64,000 nucleotides of DNA from Ruminococcus sp. (GTDB lineage Bacteria; Bacillota; Clostridia; Oscillospirales; Ruminococcaceae): positions 60,476-124,475 of the forward strand of contig JAFWTA010000027.1 of the NCBI GenBank assembly GCA_017519145.1, in the 5' to 3' direction. Shown piece after piece: positions 44,626-53,632 of the stretch. Both the position numbers and the translations under genes were made by a program. How positions within the stretch are numbered: position 1 is the stretch's first letter; every line of letters begins with the position of its first letter. The notes beneath the pieces are model-generated. The model saw nothing but the letters and a program-made list of their open reading frames with translations, was not told where the DNA came from and made no database searches.

Positions 44626-45099
44626 TTGACGATAGAAGAATTGGTTAGGTATATTGAATTAGGAAAATACCCACCTGTGATTTATTGTGAAAAAAAGTAT
44701 GAAGGCATTTGCTGTATGCTTAAACTTGTCAAAAACAATACTGTGTTTCTTGATTATGATGATACATACGATGACAGTGAATCAGAGGGAGCTTTCCGAG
44801 CCACATTCAAATTCGATTCATTTGATAAAATGATAGCTGCAATTGAAAAATTTACACATAAAAGTATTTGCGAACTTACTATCAATCCATATTGCTATGA
44901 TTTATTTGATTGTATTGAACCAAAGTGGGATGATTTTAAATTGGATCTATATAACGGAAAAATCGGTATGATGGACAATTATGATGATTTCTTCATTGGC
45001 GACTTTTACTGGGATGGGCTGTTTCAGAAAAAAATCAAGCCAGATGCAAGTACAGATGAGATATTAGAATGGATAAATTTACGGCAAAATTCTGATTGA
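44626..45099 (+). CDS. Orphan AT-rich acidic protein
   Basis: A 157-residue protein that I do not recognise. It is rich in Asp, Glu, Tyr and Phe and ends with an acidic helix (ASTDEILEWINLRQNSD). Its bases and codons are markedly more AT-rich (TTA, AAT, GAT, AAA) than in the flanking genes, which suggests recent acquisition. Size and acidity resemble immunity proteins of contact-toxin systems, but no toxin gene is adjacent and that reading is a guess. TTG 44626 is chosen because GAGGTG lies 6 bases before it; GTG 44617 overlaps that ribosome site and is less likely. It stands alone between its own promoter and a shared terminator. Confidence 0.6.
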   Translation: MTIEELVRYIELGKYPPVIYCEKKYEGICCMLKLVKNNTVFLDYDDTYDDSESEGAFRATFKFDSFDKMIAAIEKFTHKSICELTINPYCYDLFDCIEPKWDDFKLDLYNGKIGMMDNYDDFFIGDFYWDGLFQKKIKPDASTDEILEWINLRQNSD

Positions 45100-45121
45100 T
45101 ATGAGCAGCCATACAAAATAC

Positions 45122-45160
45122 AAAGCCCCGAAGCGATTTGAAACGCCTCGGGGCTTTATT
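45122..45160. terminator. Bidirectional terminator between converging genes
   Basis: AAAGCCCCGA at 45122-45131 pairs with TCGGGGCTTT at 45148-45157, with further AGCG/CGCC pairing. It serves both the orphan gene and the M23 peptidase gene. Confidence 0.88.
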
Positions 45161-45164
45161 CATG

Positions 45165-46934
45165 TCAGTTTTTATCCTTTTTCTTGTCCTCTTCCTTCTT
45201 CTTGTCAGCCTCTGCATTGAAGCTTTCGGTAGTGTTGAGGAAGAGTGCCGGGTCAAGGCAAATTCCCAGATGCCTTACCTCGAAGTGGCAGTGTGAGCCG
45301 AAGGAATTACCCGTGTTGCCCACAAGCCCGATGAGTTGTCCGCGGGAGACATATTGTCCCTCGTCCACCAGCACCTCGCTCATATGACCGTAAACGGTCT
45401 GGTATTCGTCTGTATGACCTATCTGTACAAAGTAGCCGTAGCCGCCTGTATTCCAGCCTGCGGAGACTACCTCTCCGTCGGCAGCAGCATATATCTCCGT
45501 GCCTGTTGAAGCTGCGATATCCATACCCTTGTGGTTTCTCTCGCCGCCGAAGCCATCGCTTACCCAGCCGCCGTCAACAGGCCAGCCGAACTCGCCCGAG
45601 CCCGTAAGTACCGTATCGGGACTGTCAGGTCTTGCGGCATAGATACCTATGCCTATCTTCTCGACCACAGGTTCCTTGGTTATCTTGCTGCTTATAGTCT
45701 TTCGCGAGTACTCCTTGCCGTCAACGTAGGTTATTTCCACATGGCTGGTCTTTTCGCCTCGTCTTCCCACTACAAGAGTGTCTCTGACGCCAACGTTAAG
45801 GGAGCTGGTCTCTACCTCCACGGTCTCATAGTCGAGGAAGGTAACGGGGTCCATCTCGCGGACGTACTGTATGGGGAGATAGCTCTCGGTCTCGATGACA
45901 TTGACTATCATGCCCTTGCTGCACTTTTTGATGATACCCTCATTGAGCTCCTCCAGCTTGTTGAGATCCATGTTGTACTTCATGGCGATGGTAACAGCGG
46001 TATCGCCCTTCTGCGCCACATATACCGCCTTCTTCTCCTTTGAGGAGGTAAGCAGGTCTATGGCAGCCTTGGTGTCCATAACGCTGCTTGCAAGGTAGAT
46101 ACCATGGGAGTACTCGATGTTGTTCTTGTAGGATATATCCTTTACCACGCCGTCCACGCGGTAATTGAGTATCCTCTCGTTAAGGGCGTCCTGAACGGGC
46201 TCCTTATCAGTTACAGCGCCTATGAACTTGCCGTCGATATAGATGCCGAAAGCCTCTGTGAGAGCCTCATCGGAAGCGGCAAGCATCTCGTTTGCCAGCT
46301 GTGACGATGAGACCACCTTATCGTTCTCATTTATGATACGCAGCGAATATTTTGCGGAGAGGTCTATGGTCTCGTCACTTTCGGCATAGGCTATTCTCTG
46401 CTGCACCTCGCGCTCGGCAGCCTCAAAGTCTGCCTCGGCGGTAATAATGCCTATCTCCCTGCCGTTGTACTCCACGCTGAGACCGTATTCAAGTCCCGAG
46501 CCGTAGCGGATAATTCCCACCAGAAATGCTATGGAGACCACGGGCAGGATATAATTGAAGGCTGTATAGAAAACGCCGTCCTCGCCGAAAAGATATGAGA
46601 ACCAGAACTGAAACAGTGCCTTGTTGTACTCGGTCTTACCTGCCTTTCTGGCCTTCTGGACCTTTTTCTGCATATCCTTGTTTATATTGAAGCGGTTTCT
46701 CAGCGGAGAGGTCAGCTCCCTGAGTATCCAAAGGAGCACCTTCAGCAGTGATACGGCAAGCTCAAGCAGCTCTGAGAGTATGAGCTTGACGCCCTTTATC
46801 AGTCCCAGAAGCAGGGCAGCGCCCACCTTTACGGACAAGTGACCGACTCTTGCGAAGAAGTTCAGCTTTCCGCCGCCGGCAGCAGGTACTATATCACCCG
46901 TTTCCGCGGAAAAGTCCTGTTTTTCCGTATCCAT
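45165..46934 (-). CDS. M23 peptidase with LysM and G5 domains
   Basis: A 589-residue cell-wall enzyme. Near the N-terminus, hydrophobic stretches (about residues 30-65) and a helix (about 127-148) anchor it; a long extracytoplasmic region follows, then a LysM domain (about 303-352, AVYVAQKGDTAVTIAMKYNM), a G5 domain (about 370-445) and a C-terminal LytM/M23 zinc endopeptidase with NHKGMDIA and HCHFEVR ligands. It ends in a Lys/Glu tail. The start is taken at MDTEKQ because AAAGGAGC lies just upstream; an ATG six codons earlier falls before that site. It likely cleaves peptidoglycan cross-links. It is monocistronic. Confidence 0.88.
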   Translation of the reverse strand: MDTEKQDFSAETGDIVPAAGGGKLNFFARVGHLSVKVGAALLLGLIKGVKLILSELLELAVSLLKVLLWILRELTSPLRNRFNINKDMQKKVQKARKAGKTEYNKALFQFWFSYLFGEDGVFYTAFNYILPVVSIAFLVGIIRYGSGLEYGLSVEYNGREIGIITAEADFEAAEREVQQRIAYAESDETIDLSAKYSLRIINENDKVVSSSQLANEMLAASDEALTEAFGIYIDGKFIGAVTDKEPVQDALNERILNYRVDGVVKDISYKNNIEYSHGIYLASSVMDTKAAIDLLTSSKEKKAVYVAQKGDTAVTIAMKYNMDLNKLEELNEGIIKKCSKGMIVNVIETESYLPIQYVREMDPVTFLDYETVEVETSSLNVGVRDTLVVGRRGEKTSHVEITYVDGKEYSRKTISSKITKEPVVEKIGIGIYAARPDSPDTVLTGSGEFGWPVDGGWVSDGFGGERNHKGMDIAASTGTEIYAAADGEVVSAGWNTGGYGYFVQIGHTDEYQTVYGHMSEVLVDEGQYVSRGQLIGLVGNTGNSFGSHCHFEVRHLGICLDPALFLNTTESFNAEADKKKEEDKKKDKN

Positions 46935-46999
46935 GACAACAGCTCCTTTCATTCATGATAATATATGTTCCCGACTTGCATCAAAGAACAGCACTATTT

Positions 47000-47028
47000 A
47001 TTATAACATAAAATTATAAAAATATCAA
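47000..47028 (-). promoter_or_regulatory. Promoter of the M23 peptidase gene
   Basis: On the - strand, TTGATA (47023-47028) and TATAAT (47000-47005) are 17 bases apart. Confidence 0.75.
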
Positions 47029-47089
47029 GGGGCGCAGTATTAAAGTTCCATTTTAGAGAGCTCCGCCGCTAAGATCCGATTTACCCGAA

Positions 47090-47128
47090 TAAACAAAATG
47101 CCCCTGAACGCTGTAAAACGCTCAGGGG
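47090..47128 (-). terminator. Terminator of the DUF805 gene
   Basis: On the - strand, CCCCTGA (47128-47122) pairs with TCAGGGG (47107-47101), with GCG/CGC inside, and the stem is followed by CATTTTTGTTT-like sequence. It lies 50 bases beyond the DUF805 stop. Confidence 0.75.
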
Positions 47129-47178
47129 TCAAACTTCTGTATAAGCACCGACATTAATTTCCCGGCTTGCTGCTTTTA

Positions 47179-48165
47179 TTAATATTTGATCTTAGGCATT
47201 GCAGGATATCCCCACTGGTTGGGGCCCACGCTGGGACGGCATAAGAATATTATAAGTATGATACCATAAACGAGTATGAACAGGCTGGTAAAGCACACCA
47301 CCGCACCAAAAGCTTCAAGGCTTTGTGCAGCAGCTGCTGCTATCATAAAGCCTATGCCGGCAATGGCGATGAAAACCGTGCCCAATACCCACCAGCCTGA
47401 TTTGCCGATGTCATGGAGCCTTCTTACCTGTGATGAAAGATTGGGCAGGAAGAATACTATCGACTCTGCTAAGCTGATGACCGATGTTATAACAGTGGCA
47501 TCAGAGCCGAGTGATGTTTTCAGTATGGACGTGAACATACTAACACATATTCCGACTAAAAAAACGAACAGATAGCCGAACCAGTATTCGCTTCGTGTGG
47601 AACGTCCGCTGAAGTTCACATAGTTCTTGAAATAGAGCTTGATCGCCTCGCCGAAGCCTACATATCTGGGGCTTCCGTCCGACTGATTGTAGAATGACGG
47701 GTCAAGTCCGTAGATAGGAGGAGCACCGTAGGGCTGTCCGTAAGGCTGACCATAGCCGCCGGGCTGACCGTAGTTGCTGCGCTGTCCGTAGTTATTGGGC
47801 TGTCCGTAATTGTTAGGCTGTCCGTAGTTATTGGGCTGACCGTAGTTGTTAGGCTGTCCATAATTGTTGGGCTGTCCGTAATTATTGGGCTGACCGTAAT
47901 TGTTGGGCTGACCGTAATTGTTAGGCTGACCGTAATTGTTTGGCTGTCCGTAATTGTTAGGCTGTCCGTAGTTGTTAGGCTGTCCGCCGTTTGTCGGCTG
48001 CACACTGCTGTCCTGCTGTGCCTGATCTGTTGTCGGCTCCGCAGATGCCTTTGAAGCTGAGAAGAGATCGTCCATTGCCCCCGACGCATCCTCCAGTGCA
48101 GCTCCGCAGTTTTCGCAGTATCTGTCGCCTATCTTGTTTTCAAAATTGCAGTATTTACACTTCAT
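47179..48165 (-). CDS. Zinc-ribbon DUF805 membrane protein with repeats
   Basis: A 328-residue protein. The N-terminus is a zinc ribbon ([19 protein letters not shown]). It is followed by a low-complexity stretch, then eleven exact copies of the hexapeptide PNNYGQ and a few degenerate ones (about residues 63-150), and then a DUF805 membrane domain with four helices (about 190-320), recognised from [18 protein letters not shown]. The repeat is Asn/Gln/Tyr-rich and would be disordered or sticky. AAAAGGGGG precedes the ATG, and the DNA behind the repeat is an 18-base tandem array. Confidence 0.85.
   Translation of the reverse strand: MKCKYCNFENKIGDRYCENCGAALEDASGAMDDLFSASKASAEPTTDQAQQDSSVQPTNGGQPNNYGQPNNYGQPNNYGQPNNYGQPNNYGQPNNYGQPNNYGQPNNYGQPNNYGQPNNYGQPNNYGQRSNYGQPGGYGQPYGQPYGAPPIYGLDPSFYNQSDGSPRYVGFGEAIKLYFKNYVNFSGRSTRSEYWFGYLFVFLVGICVSMFTSILKTSLGSDATVITSVISLAESIVFFLPNLSSQVRRLHDIGKSGWWVLGTVFIAIAGIGFMIAAAAAQSLEAFGAVVCFTSLFILVYGIILIIFLCRPSVGPNQWGYPAMPKIKY
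47782..47979 (-). repeat. 18-base minisatellite, eleven units
   Basis: Eleven tandem 18-base units encode PNNYGQ. The units differ only at a few mostly silent positions (for example GTAATT/GTAGTT and GGG/AGG), so protein identity is kept while the DNA drifts. Slippage would change the number of repeats in frame without breaking the gene. Confidence 0.95.
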
Positions 48166-48196
48166 GGTAAAAACCCCCTTTTTTCATGATGATAAT

Positions 48197-48225
48197 ATTC
48201 TATCAGAAAAAATACTGTTTGTCAA
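48197..48225 (-). promoter_or_regulatory. Promoter of the DUF805 gene
   Basis: On the - strand, TTGACA (48220-48225) and TAGAAT (48197-48202) are 17 bases apart. Confidence 0.75.
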
Positions 48226-48237
48226 TATATATACACA

Positions 48238-48262
48238 CAAAAAAGCTCCCTGTCGGGGAGCT
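48238..48262 (-). terminator. Terminator after khpA
   Basis: On the - strand, AGCTCCCC pairs with GGGAGCT around GACA and is followed by TTTTTTG. Confidence 0.85.
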
Positions 48263-48267
48263 TCTGC

Positions 48268-48501
48268 TTATTCGATCGTAACAGAGACCTTCTGGTCCTT
48301 CTTAGCTGCACCTGCGCGCATGATAGTACGGAGGGCCTTTGCGATCCTGCCCTGCTTGCCGATAACTCTGCCCATATCATCGGGAGCAACGTTAAGGTGG
48401 AATACAATAACGCCCTCTTCGTCGGGCTCGTCCTCGGTAATATTTATAGCGGACTTATCTTCTACGAGGCCTGCTGCGATAGCATAAAGTAAATCTTTCA
48501 T
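48268..48501 (-). CDS. khpA: KH-domain RNA-binding protein KhpA
   Basis: A 77-residue protein with a single KH domain. VGRVIGKQGRIAKALRTIM-type sequence appears as DMGRVIGKQGRIAKALRTIM (about residues 39-58), containing the GxxG loop that binds RNA. The length and place next to rpsP are typical of KhpA (YlqC), which partners KhpB in RNA-mediated control of cell elongation. ATCGGAGG precedes the ATG. It ends the ylxM-ffh-rpsP-khpA operon here. Confidence 0.9.
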   Translation of the reverse strand: MKDLLYAIAAGLVEDKSAINITEDEPDEEGVIVFHLNVAPDDMGRVIGKQGRIAKALRTIMRAGAAKKDQKVSVTIE

Positions 48502-48574
48502 TAGTAAAACCTCCGATAAGCTTGCGGACAGAGGCAGAGACCATTACGCCTCTCCTCCTCCATTAAGCTTCAGC

Positions 48575-48817
48575 TCAAAGAACTCCCTCTTTCTTGAGGA
48601 TAGCCTTTACTGTGTCAGTAGGCTGTGCGCCCTTAGCGATCCAGTCCTTAGCCTTATCTGCGTCGATCTTGACAACAGAGGGCTCCTTAGTAGGATCATA
48701 GTAACCGATCTCCTCAACGAAACGACCGTCTCTGGGGTATCTTGAATCAGCTACGACTACACGATAGAAAGGAGCCTTCTTAGCGCCCATTCTTCTCAGT
48801 CTGATCTTTACTGCCAT
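48575..48817 (-). CDS. rpsP: 30S ribosomal protein S16
   Basis: An 80-residue ribosomal protein that binds the 16S rRNA 5-prime domain. It begins [20 protein letters not shown] and contains [20 protein letters not shown], both diagnostic. CGGAGGTG precedes the ATG. In this genome it is linked to ffh and khpA while rimM and trmD, the usual downstream genes, lie elsewhere in the window. Confidence 0.96.
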   Translation of the reverse strand: MAVKIRLRRMGAKKAPFYRVVVADSRYPRDGRFVEEIGYYDPTKEPSVVKIDADKAKDWIAKGAQPTDTVKAILKKEGVL

Positions 48818-48892
48818 TTGAATTCACCTCCGTGTAAAAAGTATATATTCCATGCGGCGGGAGACGTCGCATTGAAAGCTTTGTCATTCTTT

Positions 48893-50275
48893 TCAGAAGG
48901 GCAGATTTCCGCCGCCCTTGCCTGTGTACTTGTCGAAGTTCATTCCTGCAAGGTTCTTTCTTGCCTTACGCAGGCTCATCTTGCCTGTCTTTCCTGTGAA
49001 CTTCTTCATCATGGTCTGCATCTGGTCGAACTGCTTGAGGAGTCGGTTTACGTCCTCCACCTTGGTGCCCGAACCGTTTGCGATACGCTTTTTGCGTGAC
49101 GGATTGATTATAGAGGGCTTGGCTCTCTCAGCCTTGGTCATAGAGGTTATCATAGCCTCTATCCTGCCCAGCTGGCTCTCGTCGATATCGGCGTCCTTTA
49201 TCTTGTCGCCCACGCCGGGGAGCATACCGAGTATGGATTTCATTGAGCCCATGCGCTTGATCTGCTTCATCTGGTCAAGAAGGTCATCCATATCGAACTT
49301 GTTCTCCTTGAACTTCTTGGTGAGCTTTTCAGCGTCCTTCTGGGACATGACGTTCTCGGCTTTTTCTATGAGTGTGAGCACATCGCCCATACCGAGGATA
49401 CGGGAAGCCATTCTCTCGGGGTGGAACTGCTCGAAATCGTCAAGCTTTTCGCCCATACCAACAAACTTGATGGGCTTACCTGTTACGGAGAGTACGGACA
49501 GAGCCGCACCGCCTCTGGTATCGGAGTCGAGCTTTGACATAAGAACGCCTGTGATACCAACGGCATCATCGAATGCCTTGGCAACATTTACTGCGTCCTG
49601 ACCTGTCATAGCGTCAACTACCAGCATTATCTCATCGGGGTTTGTCTCCTTCTTGATATTTACCAGCTCATCCATGAGAGCCTCGTCAATGTGGAGACGT
49701 CCTGCGGTATCTATTATGAGTATGTCGTGACCGTAGTCCTTGGCGTAGGCAAGAGCCTTCTTGGCGATGACAACGGGGTCTGTCTGACCCATCTCAAACA
49801 CCTTTACGTCAGCCTTTCCGCCCACTACCTGCAGCTGATTGATAGCGGCAGGACGGTAGATATCACAGGCAGCCAGCAGGGGACGGTGTCCCTCCTTCTT
49901 GAGGAGCTTAGCCAGCTTGGCGGCGTGGGTAGTCTTACCTGAACCCTGAAGTCCGCACATCATGATGACCGTAGGCGGCTTTGAAGCCATATTTATACGG
50001 GCGTTGCTGTTACCCATAAGGGATACCAGCTCTTCGTTAACTATCTTTATTACCTGCTGAGCGGGAGTAAGGCTTGCCAGCACTTCCTCGCCCACAGCTC
50101 TTTCGGTAACGCTCTTTACAAAGTCCTTGACTACCTTGTAGCTTACGTCGGCTTCAAGCAGCGCAAGTCTTACCTCACGCATAGCCTCCTTTACGTCGGA
50201 CTCAGTGAGCTTGCCTCTTGACTTGAGCTTTTTGAAGACGTTATTGAGTTTTTCGGAAAGTCCCTCGAATGCCAT
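48893..50275 (-). CDS. ffh: Signal recognition particle GTPase Ffh
   Basis: A 460-residue SRP54 protein that targets nascent membrane proteins to FtsY. The GTPase P-loop is GLQGSGKTTHAAKLAKLLKK (about residues 109-128), followed by the DIYRPAA segment and DTAGRLHID; the C-terminal M domain (from about 300) is Met-rich and contains the SRP-RNA-binding stretch near SRKKRIANGSG. The end GGGNLPF is normal. AAAGGAGG precedes the ATG. It is preceded in the operon by ylxM. Confidence 0.95.
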   Translation of the reverse strand: MAFEGLSEKLNNVFKKLKSRGKLTESDVKEAMREVRLALLEADVSYKVVKDFVKSVTERAVGEEVLASLTPAQQVIKIVNEELVSLMGNSNARINMASKPPTVIMMCGLQGSGKTTHAAKLAKLLKKEGHRPLLAACDIYRPAAINQLQVVGGKADVKVFEMGQTDPVVIAKKALAYAKDYGHDILIIDTAGRLHIDEALMDELVNIKKETNPDEIMLVVDAMTGQDAVNVAKAFDDAVGITGVLMSKLDSDTRGGAALSVLSVTGKPIKFVGMGEKLDDFEQFHPERMASRILGMGDVLTLIEKAENVMSQKDAEKLTKKFKENKFDMDDLLDQMKQIKRMGSMKSILGMLPGVGDKIKDADIDESQLGRIEAMITSMTKAERAKPSIINPSRKKRIANGSGTKVEDVNRLLKQFDQMQTMMKKFTGKTGKMSLRKARKNLAGMNFDKYTGKGGGNLPF

Positions 50276-50292
50276 GCCGAACCTCCTTTATA

Positions 50293-50628
50293 TTACAGCA
50301 GCTCCGCGCCCTTAGCGGTCTCGGAGAGTATGGTATTTCTTATATTCCCGTCAGTGATCTGCTCTGCGGCAGCCTCTATATTGCCGAAGCATTCCCGCAT
50401 CCTGCCCAGTCTTTCCGCGAAGCCCAGCTTTTCCTCGTAGTTGAGGAGTATCTCCTCGGTGCGCTTTATTATGCTGCGCACAGCCTGTCTGGTGATATTC
50501 ATGGGCTGACCTATTTCCGCAAGGGACAGGTCATCGCAGTAATACATCTCCATGATACTGCGCTGGTGGTCTGTGAGCAGGTCGCCGTAGCAGTCAAGGA
50601 GCATTACGAATTTCAGTTCTTTAGCCAT
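50293..50628 (-). CDS. ylxM: YlxM-family helix-turn-helix protein
   Basis: A 111-residue protein with a sigma-70 region 4-like helix-turn-helix (LSLAEIGQPMNITRQAVRSI, about residues 34-53). YlxM proteins almost always precede ffh and are thought to modulate the SRP. The start ATG is preceded by GAGGTGCCC. Length and position are normal. It is the first gene of the - strand operon. Confidence 0.88.
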   Translation of the reverse strand: MAKELKFVMLLDCYGDLLTDHQRSIMEMYYCDDLSLAEIGQPMNITRQAVRSIIKRTEEILLNYEEKLGFAERLGRMRECFGNIEAAAEQITDGNIRNTILSETAKGAELL

Positions 50629-50672
50629 TTTTCGGGCACCTCTTTTGGGTGTAATGCAAAATCACTTTACAC

Positions 50673-50701
50673 ATTATACTACATCCCCGCAGTTTTGTCA
50701 A
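50673..50701 (-). promoter_or_regulatory. Promoter of ylxM-ffh-rpsP-khpA
   Basis: On the - strand, TTGACA (50696-50701) and TATAAT (50673-50678) match consensus exactly with a 17-base spacer. Confidence 0.88.
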
Positions 50702-50741
50702 GTGGGCGCGGCAAATTTTCTCCACATTCGGGATAATGCCG

Positions 50742-50770
50742 AAAAAAAGCGTCCCCTCGGGACGCTTTTT
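50742..50770. terminator. Bidirectional terminator
   Basis: GCGTCCC and GGGACGC form a perfect stem around CTC, flanked by A- and T-runs, between the lipoprotein gene and the ylxM promoter. Confidence 0.88.
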
Positions 50771-50789
50771 GTATACTGTCAGGCAGTGC

Positions 50790-51443
50790 TCACTTTTCCT
50801 GCCCGTTCTCCTCTGTTCCGGACATATCCGAATATGTTATGCTTACCATATCCACCACATCCTCCTCATTGAAGGAAATGACGATGGAATGTCCTCTCAG
50901 TATGCCCTGTTCGTCCTTGCCCAGCATGATGCCGTAGCGGTAGGTATGAGTAAAGGGCATTTCCAGCTTCTGCTCGTCATCGGGAGGACCGATGAGCCTT
51001 GTTACATCGTCAATAGTGGACACAAGAGGTGTTATGCCGTAGATACTGCTGTCCGAGGTCTTTACGGCTATGCTGTACATAACGCTCTCCTGTTCGTGGT
51101 GGGTGTAGGAGTTCTCCAGCATAACGGTACCCATTTCCGTGCCGTTATAATAAAGGGAAGCCATGGCGTTGCCCTCTTTAAGTCCGTACTCCTTCTTGTC
51201 ATAGAACTTTACGTCCCACTCTTTTCCCAGCTTTGTAATGTACTGAGGCAGGTCAAAGTGCTGACCCTTTATGTTGATATTGCTTCGCACCGCGTCAACA
51301 TCGAAAACGCCTTCCTCAACGGTATAGGGCTCGGGAATGGGCGGTATCTCCATGTGTGACACAACAAAATCGTCCTTTTTGAGACAGCCCGCCGTCAGGC
51401 ACATCATGGCGCAGGCAAGCATAAAGGCAATGGTCTTTTTCAT
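50790..51443 (-). CDS. Lipoprotein, unknown
   Basis: A 217-residue predicted lipoprotein with the lipobox LTAGC (Cys20). The mature part starts LKKDDF and has a mixed alpha/beta composition with no recognised motif. AGAGGAGAATAAC precedes the ATG. It follows psd by 25 bases and is the last gene of the four-gene - strand operon that begins with the acyl-CoA dehydratase activase. Its role is unknown. Confidence 0.75.
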   Translation of the reverse strand: MKKTIAFMLACAMMCLTAGCLKKDDFVVSHMEIPPIPEPYTVEEGVFDVDAVRSNINIKGQHFDLPQYITKLGKEWDVKFYDKKEYGLKEGNAMASLYYNGTEMGTVMLENSYTHHEQESVMYSIAVKTSDSSIYGITPLVSTIDDVTRLIGPPDDEQKLEMPFTHTYRYGIMLGKDEQGILRGHSIVISFNEEDVVDMVSITYSDMSGTEENGQEK

Positions 51444-51468
51444 GTTATTCTCCTCTGTTCGTAAGCCT

Positions 51469-52332
51469 TCAGCGGCAGGCTTTTCCTATTTTTTCGCCGT
51501 ACTTCACCACAGTCTCGATACCCTCTGCGGAATTGCGGAGAATATCCTCATCGGGACAGATAACGTCCTTGCCGAAAAGCATGACTATGGTGGAACCGCC
51601 GAACTCGAATTTTCCCTTTTCCTCGCCGCGGCAGAAGCCGCCCTCGCCGTGGTGGTTAACGATCCGTCCCACCATCATGGCGCCCACCTCGACCTGTACT
51701 ACGTCGCCGAAGTTCTCGGTGTGGAGCACGGTGTACTCGCGGCTGTTGCGCTTGTAGATGTTATACCGCTCCAGCGCTACGGGATTGACAGTGTGGAGCT
51801 CTCCTGCGATAAAGGTATTGTCGGTCTTGGTGCCGTTGTCTATGTAGCAGTAGCGGTGATAGTCGTCCACCTCAAGGCGGAAGATAAAGCAGTAGCCTCC
51901 GCAGAAGCGGTTCGCGAGAAACTCGTTCTTCAACAGATCGCGGACTCTGTATCGCGAGCCCTTTATGCGGAAGATGCTGTTCCTGCTTATCTTATGCACC
52001 GTAAGCTTTGAGTCGCAGGGGCTTATAAGATGGTCGGGAGCATAGTCCACGGGGCGCTTTTCAGGCTTTATGACACGGGTGAAGAAATCGTTGTATGAGC
52101 GGAAGCGGTACATGACATACTCCGAGGTATCTATGCCGCTTCGCTTGATGAAAGGCTTTATCAGCAGCGCGGAAGCCCTTGAGTCCATGAACTTTCCTGC
52201 GATATATGACACCGCAGGTGCAGTCAGGGTCTTGAGCAGCACTCGTCCGAGGACACTGCCGTAGAGCTTTTTCAGCAGCTTGTTCTGGTTTTCGTTGGTG
52301 ACGATGGTCTCGCCTGTTCTGGTCTTTATCAT
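51469..52332 (-). CDS. psd: Phosphatidylserine decarboxylase
   Basis: A 287-residue enzyme that converts phosphatidylserine to phosphatidylethanolamine. The self-cleavage and pyruvoyl-forming site is the GST in KFEFGGSTIVMLFGKD (about residues 241-256); the H in DDYHRYCYI and in VNHHGEGG are the other conserved catalytic-site residues. A hydrophobic N-terminal stretch (about 30-45) attaches the protein to the membrane. GGGGAGGAG precedes the ATG. pssA is not adjacent; a substrate synthase must be elsewhere. Confidence 0.9.
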   Translation of the reverse strand: MIKTRTGETIVTNENQNKLLKKLYGSVLGRVLLKTLTAPAVSYIAGKFMDSRASALLIKPFIKRSGIDTSEYVMYRFRSYNDFFTRVIKPEKRPVDYAPDHLISPCDSKLTVHKISRNSIFRIKGSRYRVRDLLKNEFLANRFCGGYCFIFRLEVDDYHRYCYIDNGTKTDNTFIAGELHTVNPVALERYNIYKRNSREYTVLHTENFGDVVQVEVGAMMVGRIVNHHGEGGFCRGEEKGKFEFGGSTIVMLFGKDVICPDEDILRNSAEGIETVVKYGEKIGKACR

Positions 52333-52365
52333 GGTGAAGCTCCTCCCCTCAGCCTCGGCAGCGGC

Positions 52366-53595
52366 TTAAAGCCTTGCATTGGCAAGCATGAGCTTGATAC
52401 GGTTTTCCTGATTTACTCTTGTGGCGCCGGGGTCATAGTCTATGGCGACTATATTTGCGTTGGGATTATCCTGCTTGATGGCACGGGACATACCCTTTGC
52501 CACGATATGATTGGGCAGACAGCCGAAGGGCTGTGTGCAGATGATATTCTCCACGCCCGACTTTGCCAGTGCAGCCATTTCCGCAGGTATGAGCCAGCCC
52601 TCGCCCATGACTACGCCCTGATTGATGTACTTGTCAGCAAGCTTTCTCAGGTGCTCGAAGTCGTGGAGAGGCTCGAAGCTTCCCTGCTCCTTCATGACCT
52701 TGATAAGCTCCTTCTGCTTGGCATAGATGAGATCATAGCCTATCTTGTTGAAAATGGACTGCTTGGTGGTGTGGTCGTATATCTTAGCGTCGTTAAAGGT
52801 GCCTGCCGCGCAGTACATAACGAACTCCAGCAGTGAAGGCACAACAGGCTCGCAGCCCTCGGAAATGAGGAAATCCTCAAGGTGGTTGTTGGCAAGAGGA
52901 GAATACTTGACATATATCTCGCCCACGATGCCCACTCTTATCTTCTTCTCGCTGCTGAGAGGGATAGAGGCGAAGTCATCAAGGATATCCCTGTATACCT
53001 TCTTTGTCCTGAGGAACATCCTGCTGCCCTTCAGGAAGATATTGCACAGTCTCCTGTGCCATTTATCCAGCATTTTCTTTGACTCGCCCTTGTTTATCTC
53101 ATAGGCTCTGCACTTGTTGTAGCAGGTCATGAGCAGGTCGCCGTAGAGCACGGCGTACAGCATCTTCAGGAACATGGGAGCGGTTATCCTGAAAGCGCTG
53201 TCCTTTTCCAGTCCGCTGAAATTCAGTGATACAACGGGAATCTGGGGATAATTCTTGGCAACAGCCTTTCTCAGCAGGTGGATATAGTTTGAAGCTCGGC
53301 AGCCGCCTCCCGTCTGTGTGATGAGGAGAGCGGTCTTGTCGGGGTCATACTTTCCGCTTTTGAGAGCGTCCATGAACTGTCCTATAACGAGGAGCGCAGG
53401 GTAGCAGGCGTCGTTGTGGACATTTTTCAGTCCCTCATCGACCACTGCACGGGAATCATTTGTCAGCAGCTCCAGCTTGTAGCCCTTTGCCTCAAAGATG
53501 GAAATGAGCATCTTGAAGTGTATGGGCAGCATATCGGGTACGAGGATAGTGTGGGTCTTTATCATATCCTCGGTAAACTTTGCATATTCGGGCAT
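52366..53595 (-). CDS. Acyl-CoA dehydratase activase-related protein, C-terminal half
   Basis: A 409-residue protein that corresponds to the C-terminal part of the large 2-hydroxyacyl-CoA dehydratase/activase-like proteins of clostridia (about 1,400 residues as a single chain, from memory of the family). The segment LLITQTGGGCRASNYIHLLR (about residues 85-104) contains the conserved cysteine that aligns with the dehydratase component, and IICTQPFGCLPNHIVAKGM near residue 345 has another. GGAGGT precedes the ATG. It lies 37 bases downstream of its partner and in the same orientation, so the pair replaces the fused protein. The acyl-CoA substrate is unknown. Confidence 0.75.
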   Translation of the reverse strand: MPEYAKFTEDMIKTHTILVPDMLPIHFKMLISIFEAKGYKLELLTNDSRAVVDEGLKNVHNDACYPALLVIGQFMDALKSGKYDPDKTALLITQTGGGCRASNYIHLLRKAVAKNYPQIPVVSLNFSGLEKDSAFRITAPMFLKMLYAVLYGDLLMTCYNKCRAYEINKGESKKMLDKWHRRLCNIFLKGSRMFLRTKKVYRDILDDFASIPLSSEKKIRVGIVGEIYVKYSPLANNHLEDFLISEGCEPVVPSLLEFVMYCAAGTFNDAKIYDHTTKQSIFNKIGYDLIYAKQKELIKVMKEQGSFEPLHDFEHLRKLADKYINQGVVMGEGWLIPAEMAALAKSGVENIICTQPFGCLPNHIVAKGMSRAIKQDNPNANIVAIDYDPGATRVNQENRIKLMLANARL

Positions 53596-53632
53596 AGTGA
53601 CCTCCGTATCATTGCTTCATAGCCTGTGCAGC

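Noticed and set aside
47782-47979. CRISPR-like array
   Set aside because: The repeats are 18 bases, contiguous without spacers, and lie in frame in a coding sequence.
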